NCBI RefSeq assembly: GCF_003589595.1
Contig: NW_020654810.1
Span: forward strand, 13,006,638-13,070,637
Source: Hyposmocoma kahamanoa
Lineage: Eukaryota; Arthropoda; Insecta; Lepidoptera; Cosmopterigidae
Direction: 5' to 3'
Length of the DNA: 64,000 nucleotides
Each line of letters opens with the position of its first letter. Position 1 is the first letter of the stretch. The position numbers were made by a program, and so were the translations under genes. Of this stretch, positions 11,226 to 23,900 are shown in pieces. The notes under the pieces are model-generated. The model was not told the DNA's origin. It was given only the letters and a program-made list of their open reading frames with translations, and made no database searches.

Positions 11226-12290
11226 GTTGCACCAAATAAAATACATCATAAATATTAGATTAACAGAAAGTGAGCAAAGGTGGGCTTATTTCTAAAATAG
11301 ACCTCTTCCAGCCAAACCAGGGCAGTGAGAGCTAAGGTTATAAGCGGGCAATAGAGTGCAAAAGAAATATAATAAAGTACATAAATAAAAAAAAATCCGT
11401 GTAATATATACACATATACATATATACATAAATTAATGTAAAAAAATACAATAAAATGATTACTAAGATAGTTCAGCAAGAAAGTGCGCTTTGAACCTTT
11501 TCTTGAAAGAAGCGTTAGACGGCCTAGACAGGAAAAGGAGTTAAAAAAGAGATTTGTTTCACAGTTAGGACGAATGGCCATCTTAGTGATGCACGGACGC
11601 CTTGAACGGGTAGGAGGGGGTAGCAACTGGAACCGGGAACGAAGGTAGGAAGGTCAGTTGGCGTCTTGGAGTATATTAAAAAGGGCGGACGGCGGAAGGC
11701 AAACTGGGAGCCATTTTAACCGAATACGAAATTCGGTAACACTGTCCTACTTACGGAGATCGAAAATAAATCGGATAGCCAAATTTTGTAGGCGCTCTAG
11801 TTTATTCATGAGCTCTTCGGCCACATCTAAATAACAAACGTCGAGTAAGGGGAGTAGAAGAGTTTGCGCAAGCATAATTTTGGTATGAAAAGGGAGAAAG
11901 TATTGGAGACATTTGAGAGAGTGAAATGAGAAGTGCATTCGTCTGCTGAACTCGTTGACATGAAAAGTCCAAGACAATGTGCAGTCCATTACTAGACCTA
12001 GATTTTTCGCTTTGTCAGTATATGGAATGGGAGTTCCTCATATACCAACGCAGGTACCGATGACCAATCCAACTTGCACCTTAATCCGTTACTGCCTACA
12101 ATCATGGCTTGAGACTTAGCGGGATTAACTAAAAGGCTCAGATACCTCACCCGCCTCAAAGTTACCATATAGTTGAAGATCGTCGGCATATAGATGGAAG
12201 GGAGAAGAAATGACACGGGAAATATTATTAATGAAAATGGAAAAGAGTAAGGGAGAGAGTACGCCGCTTTGGGGCACACCAGCAGCAGAT
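11226..12290 (-). mobile_element. CR1-like LINE, 5' truncated, frameshifted, inside SINE-1
   Basis: Minus-strand frames read the RT C-terminal half. A 12200-12270 segment reads LLFSIFINN then LYADDLQLY in broken frame; 12000-12130 reads PAKSQAMIVGSN; 11747-11989 reads TLSWTFHVNEFSRRMHFS and AQTLLLPLLD, closely matching the element at 43421-46425. The 3' end (gcttatttctaaaatagacc, cttccagccaa at about 11283-11320) also matches that element's 3' end at about 43435-43480, so both are one family. A run of frame changes makes it a pseudo-copy. Confidence 0.8.
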
Positions 12291-12343
12291 CTTTGCAATT
12301 TAGAGCTCGGAGTGGCACTACACCTATTATGGGCATTGCTTAC

Positions 12344-12523
12344 TAGAGTCGTATTCCAGAACTCTACTCAATACTCAAATCCGGACTTGAGTATTGCAGT
12401 GAGCACTGAAAATCATACCCAAGTCCTTGCCATTAGGGTCGTATTTCCAGTGCTTGAAATCATACTCAAGCCTGCTCAAATCCTGACTTGAGCATTGAGT
12501 AGAGTTCTGATATACGACCCTAT
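12344..12523. mobile_element. TA-flanked MITE with long terminal inverted repeats
   Basis: The left end gagtcgtattccagaactct and the right end (reverse complement gggtcgtatatcagaactct) are inverted repeats that extend about 45 bp through ctactcaat and ctcaaatcc-type blocks. TA dinucleotides sit immediately outside both ends, as expected for a Tc1/mariner-mobilised MITE. A further internal gtcgtattt block gives a partly repeated interior. It has no coding capacity and interrupts SINE-1 copy D. No second copy was noticed in the window. Confidence 0.7.
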
Positions 12524-12556
12524 GACGCGCACGACTTGTTCGTCCCGTCACTTGAT

Positions 12557-13671
12557 ATCAGAAAAAACATATATCCGTGGAGATTAAACCTTGAAGTAAA
12601 ATGAATATTCTTGAGCTGTCTTTGTATTCAAATGTATATATCTCATATCTCATATATCTACGTATGTACGATTCTTCTCCCAATAATTCATTTTATCTTT
12701 CGATATTTATTATCGGGTGACGTGTATAGCTAATCTAATAACTGCATTAGATGATTCGGTGCGGAGGTTTATGCTGAATACTCGTAATTTTTTGAAATAT
12801 TATTCTACGTATTGGCAACATTATTCTATCGATAAAATTCAATTCTCTTACGTCATATTATACAGTGAATTTATGTCCAGGGGCGATTGACTGCAATGCT
12901 TATCCAGTTATTTCATTCAATTATGTCAGTTACTTTCATTTTTGCGAATTGCTTTAACAAAAGTCTGACCTTACTAACGTGAACTTGACGGGACTTGTAA
13001 TATATATTGCTTCACATCGATACCAACTGAAACTTTGCTCACTTCTAATGACATCTAGCTGAGCAAAGTAAGAAAGTCGGTTTATTTTCTTTTAATTTGT
13101 TTACATCTTAAGATTAAACTTTATGCTTATATTGTCGAAGGTGTATAAAAGTTCGTAATTAGATTATTAAGCTGACCTCTTAACAACATAACTTGGTTGG
13201 TACGTCAAGCATTCTTCGTGTAAATCAGTGAAAATATTATGGGACTCCTGAATAAAACAGTCATGTTGAATGACAATTGCTGTACGAGAATAACTGTGAC
13301 TTAACAGCTTAATTTAAGATGTTTCTCAATAACTAGCTCGTGCAACTCTCAGTGATCGTATAACTGTAGTCGAGTCAAAGCGAAATTATACTGATTGCAA
13401 TTTGAAAATAATTTTCGGAGTATGTTTAATCAGATTATAAAATAAAGTTCACAAATGATGCTCTTATTTACTTTCTATTTAAATCAGTTACGAATTCTGA
13501 TACAGATTCTGATATCGTTTTAAATCCAAACGTATTAAGATTGAATTTGTTTAGATGTCTTACTAAAAAATCTGTAGTCTGGATTTCAATAGGTTTACAG
13601 ATTTCACATTCTGACACCTAGACTTCACAGAAGTGTATTTAGTAATAAAAAAAATTGTGATGCATAGGCGA
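12557..13671. other. No gene recognised
   Basis: AT-rich sequence without supportable coding, RNA or repeat features. Confidence 0.5.
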
Positions 13672-13675
13672 TTAA

Positions 13676-14314
13676 CACACTGCACCGCACCCCGCGACGG
13701 AGCGCGGAGCTGCGTTTTTTGACGTTGTACTGAACTACCTCAGTTTATATAGAAAACACGCGCCGTCAAACACACTGAAAACGCTTCTCTGCGCGGGAGC
13801 GCGGCGAACGCGGTTTTACCGCGCCCCGCGCAGGGTATGGCACACTGCGCTCCGCACTACCGCGCAGATTTTTAATCAATTTGTGTCTATTCCAGTAATT
13901 GTCGTTCGGATTTTCCCTAACAAATAATAAAAGGATTCAGTTGACATACGTGTGAAGTTGAAAAATTAATCTTCATATTTTCTTAAATCTTTGCAATGAA
14001 GTTGAATGTTATCATCGGTGTCTTTTTATTTGAGTGAACAAAAACTAAATAGACAGTTTATATATATATATATGTATATAACTGCAGCGTCCTGAATGTG
14101 ATCTGTATTATTAACTACTCTTGTCAAAGAAGGATCTCAGTCACATGTACAATCACTACGGGCGATCAACTACGGAGTGAGTACTTTATGAGGCGCGGGG
14201 CCGCTAGACCGTTGCCCCCGCGCGGATTAAACCGAGCATTGACGCAGATCTGCGTCTCCGCTACCGCGCGCCTTTTCGCGTCCTGCGCACCGTCCCGGAG
14301 CGCGGTGCAGCGTG
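13676..14314. mobile_element. piggyBac-like non-autonomous element, 639 bp, TTAA flanked
   Basis: TTAA occurs immediately outside both ends (13672-13675 and 14315-14318). The left terminus cacactgcaccgc and the right terminus, read inward on the minus strand as cacgctgcaccgc, are inverted repeats that continue with a related GC-rich ccgcg/ggagcgcgg section. Both termini carry strongly GC-rich subterminal arms (13676-13730, 13790-13870 and 14185-14310) around an AT-rich centre, in contrast with the AT-rich surroundings. A further internal cacactgcgctccgc block lies near 13841. No transposase is encoded; the open frame 14098-14472 only reads the GC-rich arm. TTAA duplication is diagnostic of piggyBac-type transposition. 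Confidence 0.75.
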
Positions 14315-14364
14315 TTAACCGCCTTAATTTGTGCTTACGTAAACTTAGTTACGGTACGTCACGC

Positions 14365-14440
14365 AGAGGTCCCGGGGCCGGGAGAAGTATTTGTATGGCC
14401 TTTGTGGTTGTCTATGTGTGTGTCCAAGGCACCCGTTATA
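14365..14440 (+). repeat. SINE-2 fragment
   Basis: The block gggagaagtatttgtatggc followed by tttgtggttgtctatg matches the SINE-2 body at 49395-49460 and, inverted, 54440-54530. Confidence 0.6.
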
Positions 14441-17270
14441 TAGGATTATTTAAAAAAAAATTGCTAATTTGACGCTGTATCTCTTTTTATGCAAAAAATG
14501 CAATCAAACCAAACCTGGTGTCTCTACTATGATTTTACAGTTACAGTTGTCGCAAGCAAACGCATGACTTCAGAATTGTGTAAGTCAAATTTTTTGTACA
14601 CGTTTATTTAAGGTGGTCACTAGCTACATTTGTCACTGTAAACTCATGCCAGGTATTCAAATTTTCTTCTTAGATTATTTATAATTGAGAATGAGATAGT
14701 TTCAACTATCACTTAATTTTTTCATTTACTGCATTTCATAATCCATTTGTGTCCGAGAATTACCGGCCAAAATATTTCCTAAAACTATCGGCAACTACCG
14801 AAGGGGTTCAGGGCTGTCTTCTTAACAGTAATTCTTGCAAATCAATTGCAAATAAGTGGAGGAACACTATCACACACATACAGGAACACTATAACAAATA
14901 TCACAATCAATGACAACAACAACGCCCAGAACAACAGTAACTGTAATGCACGAAGCATTACTGCTAAATGAGTTTGCATTGCGTAATCTCAATTAAAAAC
15001 GTTCGGACGAGATGTGTTCTTTACACTAGAAAAGTAATATCTTACTTACAAATAAAAACAATGTTTTGCATATTCATGAGCAACAATTTTATCTAAAATT
15101 TGTTTTAACTACTTTGTACACATTCATGTCTTTATAACTCCGGTAATAGGTTGGCATCACCCAAGTTTTTTAAGCGATACTAAAGAGTAAACTGCAAACA
15201 GTGAACAGTATATTATGGTAATAAAACGGTTAGGGATAGTTAATTAAATAGCTCTTAAACGCCGGATATATGCTCTATTAATGTAAATTAACTAAGACCG
15301 GTATAACACTTGATGTGAGCGGAGAATCGTTAGAATACACTGATGTTGATATGCTATTTGTTTCACTAGTTGGATCCTAAATTAAGGACAAAATTGTTTA
15401 TATAAGGACCTAAACGCTTAATCCAATACTTTCCAAGCATGGAAAAAAGTTATAAAACTCTACCGGATATAAAGGGTAATAAATGATCATAATCATAGTC
15501 ATGGTGGCCTTTTTTGATTCAATCTTGGTTGTAAGCCTCTTCCCTCTTCTTCCACTTCATCCAGGTATCCGGGTCATATTATAGTTATAAGGGTGATGGT
15601 ATGATATGGTGTAACGGGTTGGCGTGCGCAATTCTACATCTAGGCGCCTATTTGGCACTATTTTGCGCATGATAATCGTGCTTATAAATATTTACATAAT
15701 TATTCGTAATCTTTTAACTTTTATATAATCAGTAAACCTTCATGTCGTTTTAGCATTGACATAATCAGTCAGAAAACCTTATGTTAATCAAAACTGTGGC
15801 ATACAATTTCTATTATGATTTAGAATGCTGAATGAAGAATTATTAACACTAAATAAATTCTCTAATAAACATTACAACGATCAAACATTACAAAATTCGA
15901 ATACTTAAATAATAAAAATTGCCACGGAAATTGGGTACTGAACACTAGCCCGAGAATGATCGATAACGTAGGACAAATAAGACATCAACGTCCCATAAAT
16001 AACTCTTTCGGTAATTACTCACTCGCTATCTACAACATTATGTATTATGCTCAATTACATTACATTACTAATAATTTTAGTGACTGCTAATGCATCAATC
16101 AATCACGGATATATTGATCGAAAGCATGTGACCTTGGGTTACGGTTTTCCTTGTTTGTCCTAAATAGATCAGTATCGACCAGGAAACACTACAGTATGTT
16201 ACAGAAATAAGATTTTAGTCTAAAGCAGTCATTAATCCTCTTGTCCACTGTTGTTTGGTGGTAGCAATTTGATATAGGTACATATAATAATATAAAGCTG
16301 TATTCATAGGCATAAGGTTCTTGAGAAATAATATTCTATGGAGATAAGGTAATGAAATGAACGATGAATTAAAAAATTATAAGTTTTGGGTTATGTTATT
16401 TTTTTACTCTTTATTTATTTAGGGGTTTTGAAGGTTATTGAACATATCAGCCCCATTAGAAAAAAAAATAACACGTAGTTATAAAAGCTGGGTTATGTTA
16501 TTTGTAAATTTCTTCAAGTCACTCTTTCTTACTACTTTTCTTGCATAACGTGAGGACATCAGTAATATTTTTTTAAATTTATTTATAAGCACTAGCAAAG
16601 CACATTATAAATACATTACACTCTAGTCAAATACAAGACTAAGACGTACTTTACATTTCACCTAAACTAATTAATGAACAATGCAAAATAAGAATTCACC
16701 CTCTGGCTATTTTCGTATTATCTATTAAGTATATCTTTTCGTACAGTGTCACTGGCACTATTTAGTTTAATCATACATTAACACTACACTAGTTCAAATG
16801 GTTTTATCCGTTTTAAACGTATCATTAAGACTGGGTATGTCTTTTATTCAACACTCTTACCATAAGTAAGTTATATATTTCGAACGACATTCCGAGCATT
16901 CTACTCATTTCAACGTCGTGTGCAAGAGCTACCTTATCCGGGCGGATCTAAAACAACAGCATTCCCATTAATCTTCACATGACATATCTCGTCACGACAT
17001 ACCACGTCACCTGAACAGGTCCTAAGGTTGATTTGCTAATGCACACATTTGCATATGTCACATGACTATGTAGCACTTGCGCAAGTGGTCACCGAAAATT
17101 TGAAAGTATAGGAAGCTGGTGGTTTAAGGTCGCATTTAACTTCACCTGTCATGTAGTTCGAGAGATAACTGGAAGTACAATTTGAATATAAAAATGTAGA
17201 TATTTCAAAAGTAGGTTACCATACTTATAAGTTAGACATTTGGGCAGTCGAAAGATGATATTTGAATCAA
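14441..17270. other. Long AT-rich stretch, no gene recognised
   Basis: No supportable coding or RNA gene. The only structured item I see is the half-MITE at 15895-15961 and a short direct repeat around gggttatgttattt at about 16388-16402 and 16490-16503. Confidence 0.5.
15895..15961. mobile_element. Single arm of the MITE family at 52315-52512
   Basis: The stretch attcgaatacttaaataata, gccacggaaattgggta, actagcccgagaatgatc matches the arm of the 52315-52512 inverted-repeat element, including an internal ctagtgttca segment retained only in that element's left arm. The second arm is absent. Confidence 0.65.
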
Positions 17271-17274
17271 GCTT

Positions 17275-17475
17275 TTTGTCTGTTGTCGGTGTAGGTTCCT
17301 CCACTCCTCACGGTTCATAGCCAGTTCCGTGACCTATTCGTCTTTATATGTTAACTATACGTCATTCTTGTTCTTTCTCTTATTCTTTTCTCTTCTATCT
17401 TCCCTTTAATTACCATTCTCACAAATTCGTCATTTCGTAACAAAAGTCCAAACATTTTCCCCTTCTGTTCTCCAT
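17275..17475 (-). mobile_element. Endonuclease/RT LINE C-terminal relic
   Basis: The minus strand reads KMFGLLLRNDEF, a basic EGK-like linker (KGKIEEKRI) and finally EEWRNLHRQQ-like residues (allowing a stop), the C-terminal signature of RTE-like LINE proteins. It pairs with the relic at 57385-57620. Stops and frameshifts are present. Confidence 0.5.
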
Positions 17476-18739
17476 TGTATTCAAAACTTTTCTTTCTTCC
17501 CTAATCCTACTCAAAACATTCTCTATATACTCAAAAAGTTCTCTGGAAACTTAAATTATAAAACTGCAAATTATTTATGAAAGTCTTTTCATTTTTATAG
17601 CGGGCACGGAAAAACGAAAGGCTTTTGGTATAGGTACTTTTAGATAGAGAAGACCTGATTTTGTTACTATCGTTTGTTTACTATTTTTCAATACTGTGTA
17701 ATTATGTGACTTAAGTCTCAAAAGTCCCGAAATTCCTGAAACTGAGAACATTAGCCTCGAATCTCGAAAACGCCGAAACATTGTTGAGATTCTTGAGGTT
17801 TTCGAAACCGAAATTCCTGGGATGAAAACCCTATTATCAATTTTTTTCATGGAACCAAAGTTCTTCGTGTTAAATGAGATATTTAACCAAAATCTACAAT
17901 TCAATGCCTAGGAGTTAAAAGGCAAATCAATACCGTGAGAAAGTCACAATAAAAATTTAACTGCATGGTTTCAATATTCTTTAACGAGTGGACCTGGTCA
18001 AAAAATGTTGAAGGCCACTGTGGCTATATACCGCAAACGAATCTTAATCTGATTGTATTTGACTGGTGACGTTTGACATTGATACTAAAGTGGGTGTGAC
18101 TGTGCAATAAAGTATAAATATATTGAATGACCCGTGCGTGTTTGGTGCATATTACTTCGCCACCTAAGCTGTATTTTATATGCCTTTATTTTTAAGTGAC
18201 TTATATAAAGGCGGAGATTCTCAATTCGACTGTGTTTTTTATTGTGTGTATGTTATGCGATTACTCTTACATTTGAAAGGGTTGTAACCCTAACAAGCCG
18301 TGACCAGGTTCACGGCAGTAAAACAGAAAACTTCAGGTCCACAAATTTATTTAAAGTCGGTTAAAGAGAAGAAAGGTAACAAGAAGTAAAGCTAAAAGGG
18401 CCGAGTTATACTGAATTACAGCTACGTATTCATAGGCACATGATAAGGCTGTAGTGGCTGTAAACTTATTAAAATTGGCACACGATTTAGATTACGAGTG
18501 ATTATAAAATTAGTAAAGGAATCAAAATTAGACGCGATTAGAGATTAGAGATTGAATTTTAACCAGCTCTATACGCTGTCGCGATCGAGCAGGGAGTGAC
18601 GGTGGAACGAAACAAAATCAGAATGCGAGGCAAAAGAGCTATGGAACGATTCAAAATTTAATTTAAATACGAGTGGCCAGGAACCGGAGAAATTCGGTAA
18701 AAAGGTGGGATGACGACGTGAGGAGGTTACACCGTCACA
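17476..18739. other. No recognised gene; purine-alternating simple motif
   Basis: The minus-strand open frame 17575-17904 (109 codons) shows no domain. Its DNA contains a loose repeat of cgaaattcctg and ctcgaaaacg-like blocks at about 17715-17830, which suggests degenerate simple sequence rather than a gene. Confidence 0.4.
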
Positions 18740-18965
18740 CATTTGCCTACCGATTTCGATGATCCTGTTTTATTGGAAACGTACCTTAGTAGAGGTCGTG
18801 TTCCAAGTTGAAGAAAATATTCCACCTCCAAGAGTAGTAAATTAAGGGATGAATTTAGTTTGTAGGATTTCACCCATTTCCCGTTTACCGATTTCGATAA
18901 AACTTGGCAAATAGATGTAATTCCACAAACTTTTGAGGTAGGTTTTTTTAATGTTATTCTAAAAC
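18740..18965 (-). repeat. repD-like diverged repeat
   Basis: Blocks ccgatttcgat, gaagaaaatattccacctcc and cttttgaggtaggttttttt match, in the same orientation, repD material at 57640-58020. It is more diverged than that copy. Confidence 0.45.
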
Positions 18966-20139
18966 AATTTTGATTCGTAATATTCCAATAATTATCTTAC
19001 TATACGGTTTGGAATAAAAAAATATAATGCTCATTATAATATTACAAGGGTAATGTTGAAATATACTGTACTAGATATTTCATTTTAAATCTTTTGCAAC
19101 AGGGGAACTGCCTAAAAAAGTTGCTTTTGTACAAGAAAATTATCTAGGTGATCCTTCCTGACAGTTCATAAAAATCTATGAATATAACCTTGTAACAACA
19201 TGGACTAATTTACGTATTTCATAAATTATTTAGATAAGCCACGCTTTTGAATGAATAGGTTTTGTTTAAGTAAATACATTAAATTCAAGTAAAAATAACA
19301 CCAAATCTTATTATTTATCACAATTTGCAAAGGTTACTTCATGACACTGCATGTGCTAGAGATGAGGTATATCGATAAAAAGTTTTCGATAATTTAATGA
19401 AAAAATGTATAATGGGTATATTCATTCTTAAAGTATGAATTTTAATCATAGGCAATGAATTGATATGTCAGTGTTATTACTTTTTGAAACCTATACATTT
19501 ATCAAACATTTATCATATCATTAATAATGATATGATAAAATAATATAATTAATAATGATATGACAAATGTTTTTAGAAATTTCCTAAAATACCAATTGGA
19601 AGTTCATTTCAATTACAGATGTGTGTTTTCTATATCTATACGTTCAGAATATGTCAGAAAAATAAAAGTATACGAGAGAACCTTTGCTTCAAAAATCAAA
19701 TACACTAAAAATCTATCGGGTTTACCTCGTCCCTATGATAAACATTAATCGTCCTAGTTTGTGTTTGTATAGGAACTATAAAATACATTGTATATTTCTT
19801 AAAGTTTGAGTTCAAACCTAAAAGACAAAATAATACCGAAATGGGCATAGTATTTCTATTATCCGCATCTATATCAGTTCGAAATTTTCAATTGGAACGC
19901 TAATTTTATATATACCACGAAAGGTAAGAAACCAGTAAGATTTGTTCACAGTGTTCGACATGTCGAGCGAAATACTGTAATTTTATGCTGTTGAAATAGC
20001 TTTAATGAAATATGTATATGAGAACTGTTTTTAAGGTGTCAAATGTAGACAAATAAGGTAAACACTATTACATTGAATACCAATATCCTTACATAATCGC
20101 TTTACAAAAAAACATTAAATTAGTCGTCGCATACTGAAA
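18966..20139. other. No gene recognised; contains an AT palindrome
   Basis: AT-rich stretch. At 19511-19537 there is a 27-bp perfect palindrome of tatcatatcatta type, followed by a direct repeat of its right arm at about 19549-19562. No coding signature was seen. Confidence 0.5.
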
Positions 20140-20144
20140 AAGCC

Positions 20145-20330
20145 AAATGGTGGCCAAGAAATGGATATAGAAACGTGAGGCATCCTGTAGCGAGATGGGT
20201 GGATGACATTGTCAAAGTTGCGGGCAGTAGATGGATGAGATTAGCACAGGAACGTGGTGGATGGCGCAAACTACGGGAGACCTATACCCAGCAGTGGATG
20301 AAGTCGAGCTTTGGATTATAATACTGAAAA
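20145..20330 (+). mobile_element. RTE-like LINE C-terminal relic
   Basis: The plus strand reads RWVDDIVKVAG, SRWMRLAQERGGWRKL and ETYTQQWMK, the C-terminal signature of lepidopteran RTE-type endonuclease-RT proteins, ending near the normal stop. The upstream RT is missing, so this is a 5'-truncated copy. Confidence 0.7.
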
Positions 20331-20818
20331 AGCAGCAGCAACACTTAATATGCAGTATTATCGTCTTATATCTTAAAAATTAATTATCGTTTTATTTAAA
20401 ATAGGAGAATGCTATTATAAGTTGAAATTAGGTATTTAAATTCATTATGAGTGCAAAAATGAAAGTGACCGTCAGTAATCAAATGGCAAGCCATTGACAC
20501 CTCGGGCAGTTTCTAATCAACACCTTGACTGGGACGTATTCTGTTGCAACTTCGCAAAGTGACGTGTTAATACCTAGTACTAAAGTTAGTATTAGTGTTA
20601 GATTTGACTCTTTTGCGTGATTATGACAATAAGTTGAGCAAAGTGGCTACCAGCCCGTGGTTCTCTTAATGGGCTTGCAAATTCTTTTAAACATAATTTT
20701 GTGCACATTTTGTTGATGTCTAAATTAATTTGTTCAAATTGTTCTTATTGTCTATGTCTGTGCTACTATCAGTTTTCTTTATGTATTTGAAGTACAAAGA
20801 TGTATTATGTATTTTAAG

Positions 20819-20885
20819 AACAGGGTGCACTGTATTCATCACAGTTCATGTGTCTAAACAGATGAATACAGTGAATGCACCTGTG
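20819..20885. repeat. Imperfect hairpin of about 20 bp stem
   Basis: The left side acagggtgcactgtattcat pairs with the right side atgaatacagtgaatgcacc with a small bulge and an approximately 20-nt loop. It could be a tiny inverted-repeat relic or a transcribed hairpin; the sequence alone cannot decide. Confidence 0.4.
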
Positions 20886-20889
20886 GAGA

Positions 20890-23513
20890 ACACTATAAGA
20901 AACCATAATGAATTGTAGTGTAATGATTTTATATCCTTAACAAGCAATGTACTACGAACGCCATAATACTGCCATGACGTTGTTTACTAGAGATACGTGT
21001 ATTGGCATGCGCGTGCCATCTCGTTCGAAAGTGCTAGTTCGCGGATCTAGATTATAAATCGCTTAGTCATTCCTTGGCTCCTTTAGCGAATATTAATTTA
21101 TAATTAGTAGTCAATAGAGTTTTCCATTCTTAATTAAAAGGCAGTCGGAAATAATCAAACAAAAATCTAGAGTTTAATTAGAAATAATATTGGCATAACA
21201 AAGACGCTCATGTAGACAATATTTTTTGTGAAATAATAATGATTTGTATTTTGTAATCAATAAATAAAATCTGAAAATTGGAATATTTTTAAACGGTTAT
21301 GTGAATATCAAATACTACGTGATGTCATAGGTAAATAAAGAAACGTCACGTTTCCGTGAATACGGTGACGTTTATACGTTTTATATCCGTATTCCTTTCT
21401 ATAAAACACCGACGATATTGTTCAGATCAGAAACATAGTTTTTAGGGTCTCAAAAAGCTTTATTTAAATTAAATATTTTGCTTGGCCATATCTCTTTATG
21501 GTTAATTTTAAATCTTTTCCGAAAAGTCGTCCGATTACCTATTGTAAGCTAACATGCCGTTTAAGTAAGTTTGAAAATTCAAAGGGAGGACGTTGCCAGG
21601 CCTGACAGCACGTAGCTTCTAATCTCCGTCTTGTAAATTTCCGCATAAAACATATTATTTTTCTTTAAACTAAATCATCGGTTGATGCGATTCTGAAATA
21701 CCATAATCTAACCTACAATATCAGTAATCTTATGACTAACCGCACAAAGACATGGTTTTATACGACTTCTATCGTGACTGTGGTTGTGAAAAACATGGCT
21801 TTATCTACTCGGATTTCCTTTATTGCTCGCCATGTCACGATACAGTTGGGAAAGAGAAAATTGCATGATATCTTGTAGATAATACATTGCAATGAAATAA
21901 AATGTGACGTTGCTCATATTTTTTATTATCATCATAAGGTACGTTTGAAGGTTTTCATACTATGGCACAAGTAAACAGTTTTTCATTGCCCTGGAACCTA
22001 ATACCCAGTGCTAGTATAATATTTAACGTTAGTAACGTGTTATAGACCGTATGAATAAATAAATTAATTGAATTTAAATACCATTAAACTATTATCAGAT
22101 AAGAAAAATAATATATAATACTATATAAACAATACCACTGCGTACTGCGTATTGGGTACCCGAACTGTAAAAGTCATAGAAATATTATTATTTAAGTAGC
22201 AATAGTAATGGGTTGGCTAAACAGTCCATGTTTTTTGCCACTAGTTAACTTTAAATAAACAACTTTTTTATTTTAAAATGTTATATGCCTATGGGGCAAA
22301 TAAAAGGTTATTTTTTTTAACTTCTGGCTAGGCAAAGGCTGTACAAAAAAAAATCCGGTCAAGACTATTTTAAAATAAACTTCCTAATTCGATCTCTTAG
22401 GTCGCTATCAAATACTCTCATCAAAATCTTAGTTTGAAATTGTGTTCGGTGTTCTACAGGAAATATCAATAACTAATTAATATTTGTCTTTAATTTTCCA
22501 TTAATTTCTAATTCATTTATATTTCCTATCGTTTTAATGTTACCCTGCTAATAATTCTTTATTTGGTTATGACCAAAGTGAATTATTTGTGCATTTTCAT
22601 AAAAAATATTTAAAACAACACAATGGATATTGTCTATGATATTCTTTACGCTTGGTATGAGTGCTTAGTAGCGTTCATGCTGTTAATTATGATTTTTGCC
22701 TGATGGAAAATAATAATATCAAAATCATAACGAACTCGTTTATATATTTCTTCAATGAAGAAAAAAATACTGATTGATTACTTCGAGTTGCAAGTGAATG
22801 TCCTCTAGATTAAATTTCAAGAACTTTATTCCATGTTCGAATCAAAATAAGAATAATTACAAAACCGAAATTTAGTTTTTATGTTACATCAATTTAGTCC
22901 ATTGCTGTTATGAAATGACCACTTGTCTAGCCCCATAAGTAGATTACGTTTGTCTTGACTTGACCCTCGGTAAAGTTGAATGATATGTTCGATGTAAAGT
23001 TAAAACGGATTAGATTAGATAACGTTTGTGTTGAACAGTAGCTTACTTAACCATTTCACCTCGACCCAGACTTTGAGTTGTATCATTCTTCGACATACAT
23101 GCCAGAGCTATTCTTTTTTGTAGCACTATTGCAAAATTGTTATAAAGTAACACTTAACAAATATGCTTCAGTTAGAATGTTAATCAAATTGAATAACACA
23201 ACCGTAGTCGGGCAGTTAATGAAGCGCTAACAGTTAAATTTTTTTTATGAAAAGGTCATGGTTTTATCGAGCGTAGATCCTAAAATGTTATTCCACTTTT
23301 AAATTACATGTCCAACAAAAACATTTTTTTTCGTTTTTGAATATATTTCAATTCAAATCGATAATTGAAAAAAACAAGGTAATTTAGATTCGATGTTCAA
23401 TAAAAGAACGTCTGATGTTGAATAAAAAAGCAAGTTATAAAGAATTATACGTTTATTTCAATATGCCACTCAAATTATGTTATTGACTGGCGAAAGAACA
23501 GTAATAATAAGTC
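20890..23513. other. Long AT-rich stretch, no gene recognised
   Basis: Nothing coding, no RNA gene and no clear interspersed repeat could be supported across this interval. Confidence 0.5.
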
Positions 23514-23900
23514 AAAGTCAAATTATCTTTATTTCATAGGTAAGCATATTACATTTGAAATCTCCATATTGATTAAACTGTACGCTCATTTGTAAGGCAG
23601 ATCCCCGGAGAAGAATTATCAAGAAAATCATAAACATTTGTACATATTTATCTTTTAAAATATTAATTTCAAACATCATAGATCGAGACCACCTGGAAGA
23701 GCTAAAGGGTCACTACCACAAATATTTGTAATCCAAGTACGTAGAAGCTGCATAAAGTTTCTGTTTCACTATATGTGGGTTTCAAAATGGTAAATTTTGA
23801 ATATCAGTCGGAACCATATTATAGAAGCGATTACATTGCCCTTTAAATGAATTTATGACATTGTGAAGACGACAAAGTCACTTTATTTTTTTTCTCGTAT
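23514..23900 (-). mobile_element. LINE C-terminal relic with 3' tail
   Basis: On the minus strand, 23690-23860 reads LHNVINSFKGQCNRFYNMVP, TDIQNLPF and then LYAASTYLD-like residues, the end of a LINE RT protein. The 3' tail finishes gaaataaagataatttgact at about 23515-23535, a terminal motif common to such elements. Frame is broken at least once. Confidence 0.5.

Larger units (their letters stand above)
11045..12556 (+). repeat. SINE-1 copy D, split into three by two later insertions
   Basis: SINE-1 segments lie at 11045-11225, about 12290-12343 and 12524-12556, and together make an almost complete copy ending in cccgtcacttgatatcag plus an A-run. The first interruption (11226-12290) is a CR1-like LINE on the minus strand. 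The second (12344-12523) is a TA-flanked MITE. Both junctions fall where the other SINE-1 copies are continuous. Confidence 0.8.

Noticed and set aside
14098..14472. Arg/Ala-rich 124-codon open frame
   Set aside because: It reads through the GC-rich arm of the piggyBac-like element and into a SINE; no coding evidence.
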